Shown here one piece after another: positions 63,872 to 64,000 of a stretch of 64,000 nucleotides of DNA. Under the pieces are notes generated by a model. The model saw only the letters and a list, made by a program, of their open reading frames with translations. It was not told the DNA's origin and searched no databases. The position numbers and the translations under genes were made by a program. This stretch comes from Patagioenas fasciata (taxonomy: Eukaryota > Chordata > Aves > Columbiformes > Columbidae), in contig NC_092559.1 in NCBI RefSeq assembly GCF_037038585.1, positions 19,702,488 through 19,766,487 of the forward strand, in the 5' to 3' direction. The stretch's first letter is position 1. Each line of letters opens with the position of its first letter.

Positions 63872-64000
63872 GACTCATGTTACTTGGTAGATTAGATTTG
63901 CTAAAATTTTAAGCTGTAAGGTCCTGCTTGTATTTACCAAAATCAACTGCAGACTATACCTTAATATCTTCAAGGTCAATCTCTGTTCAAATACCCGCCG
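63866..64000 (+). repeat. Repeat R3, third copy (right part, cut by window end)
   Basis: gttacttggtagattagatt and ttaagctgtaa match 25800-25840; ttaccaaaatcaactgcagac matches 26320-26335. The window ends inside it. Confidence 0.75.

Overview
The window looks like a bird genome segment. It is full of CR1 LINEs (non-LTR retrotransposons whose 3' ends carry the ATTCTGTGATTCT-type tail) and of several avian-type endogenous retrovirus (ERV) families nested inside each other. I see no intact cellular gene. The only cellular genes I recognise are two decayed ones: a HINT2-like pseudogene (exons at 17.0-17.6 kb and 24.62 kb, plus strand) and an NPR2-like guanylate-cyclase pseudogene (four exons, 61.80-62.56 kb, minus strand). 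In mammals NPR2, SPAG8 and HINT2 are neighbours with NPR2 and HINT2 on opposite strands, and the same relative orientation is seen here. That block is homologous to human 9p13, which corresponds to the avian Z chromosome. Both copies carry stops and decayed splice sites and are swamped by retroelements, so my inference is a degenerate W-linked gametolog region. The sequence alone does not prove this.

Layout: 1-4.3 kb holds an ERV gag fragment (minus) abutting an LTR that is split by a CR1 (1.34-3.85 kb). 4.8-9.9 kb holds two minus-strand CR1s; the second is almost full length, contains a solo LTR with a perfect 6-bp target duplication, and has lost most of its RT. 10.4-12.3 kb is a small deleted ERV with a tRNA-Trp-type primer site. 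12.5-14.2 kb is LTR-like repeats and an RNase H fragment. 14.2-15.7 kb is a CR1 with a TTCTC expansion. 15.7-17.65 kb is GC-rich ancestral sequence with the HINT2-like exons, one of them split by a 134-bp hAT-type MITE. 17.65-24.59 kb is provirus A (minus, tRNA-Trp primer site), inserted in a HINT2 intron and itself hit by a solo LTR. 24.6-36.0 kb is a patchwork: a Tc1/mariner-like MITE, repeats, a gammaretrovirus-like pol pseudogene, an old ERVL-like gag, and provirus E with an env remnant.

36.0-50.4 kb is the most interesting part. It is a tandem LTR-gag-pol-LTR-gag-deleted-pol array of an ERVL-like family with a tRNA-Lys-type primer site. Its Gag has predicted membrane-spanning segments near the N-terminus, and gag and pol are separated by a single UAG followed by a potential stem-loop. 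A very young 4.25-kb element (apparently identical 328-bp LTRs, gag plus RNase H/integrase but no protease, RT or env) sits inside the first copy. 50.4-54.4 kb is a CR1 interrupted by another LTR. 54.4-55.15 kb is leftover ancestral sequence. 55.15-61.03 kb is provirus B, the same family as A. 61.03-62.56 kb is the NPR2 end, and 62.6-64 kb is repeats.

Removing the dated insertions (A and B by 6-bp duplications, the MITE by an 8-bp duplication) brings back a compact ancestral locus of a few kb, now spread over about 46 kb. All translations and alignments were done by eye. Boundaries without a stated target duplication are approximate.
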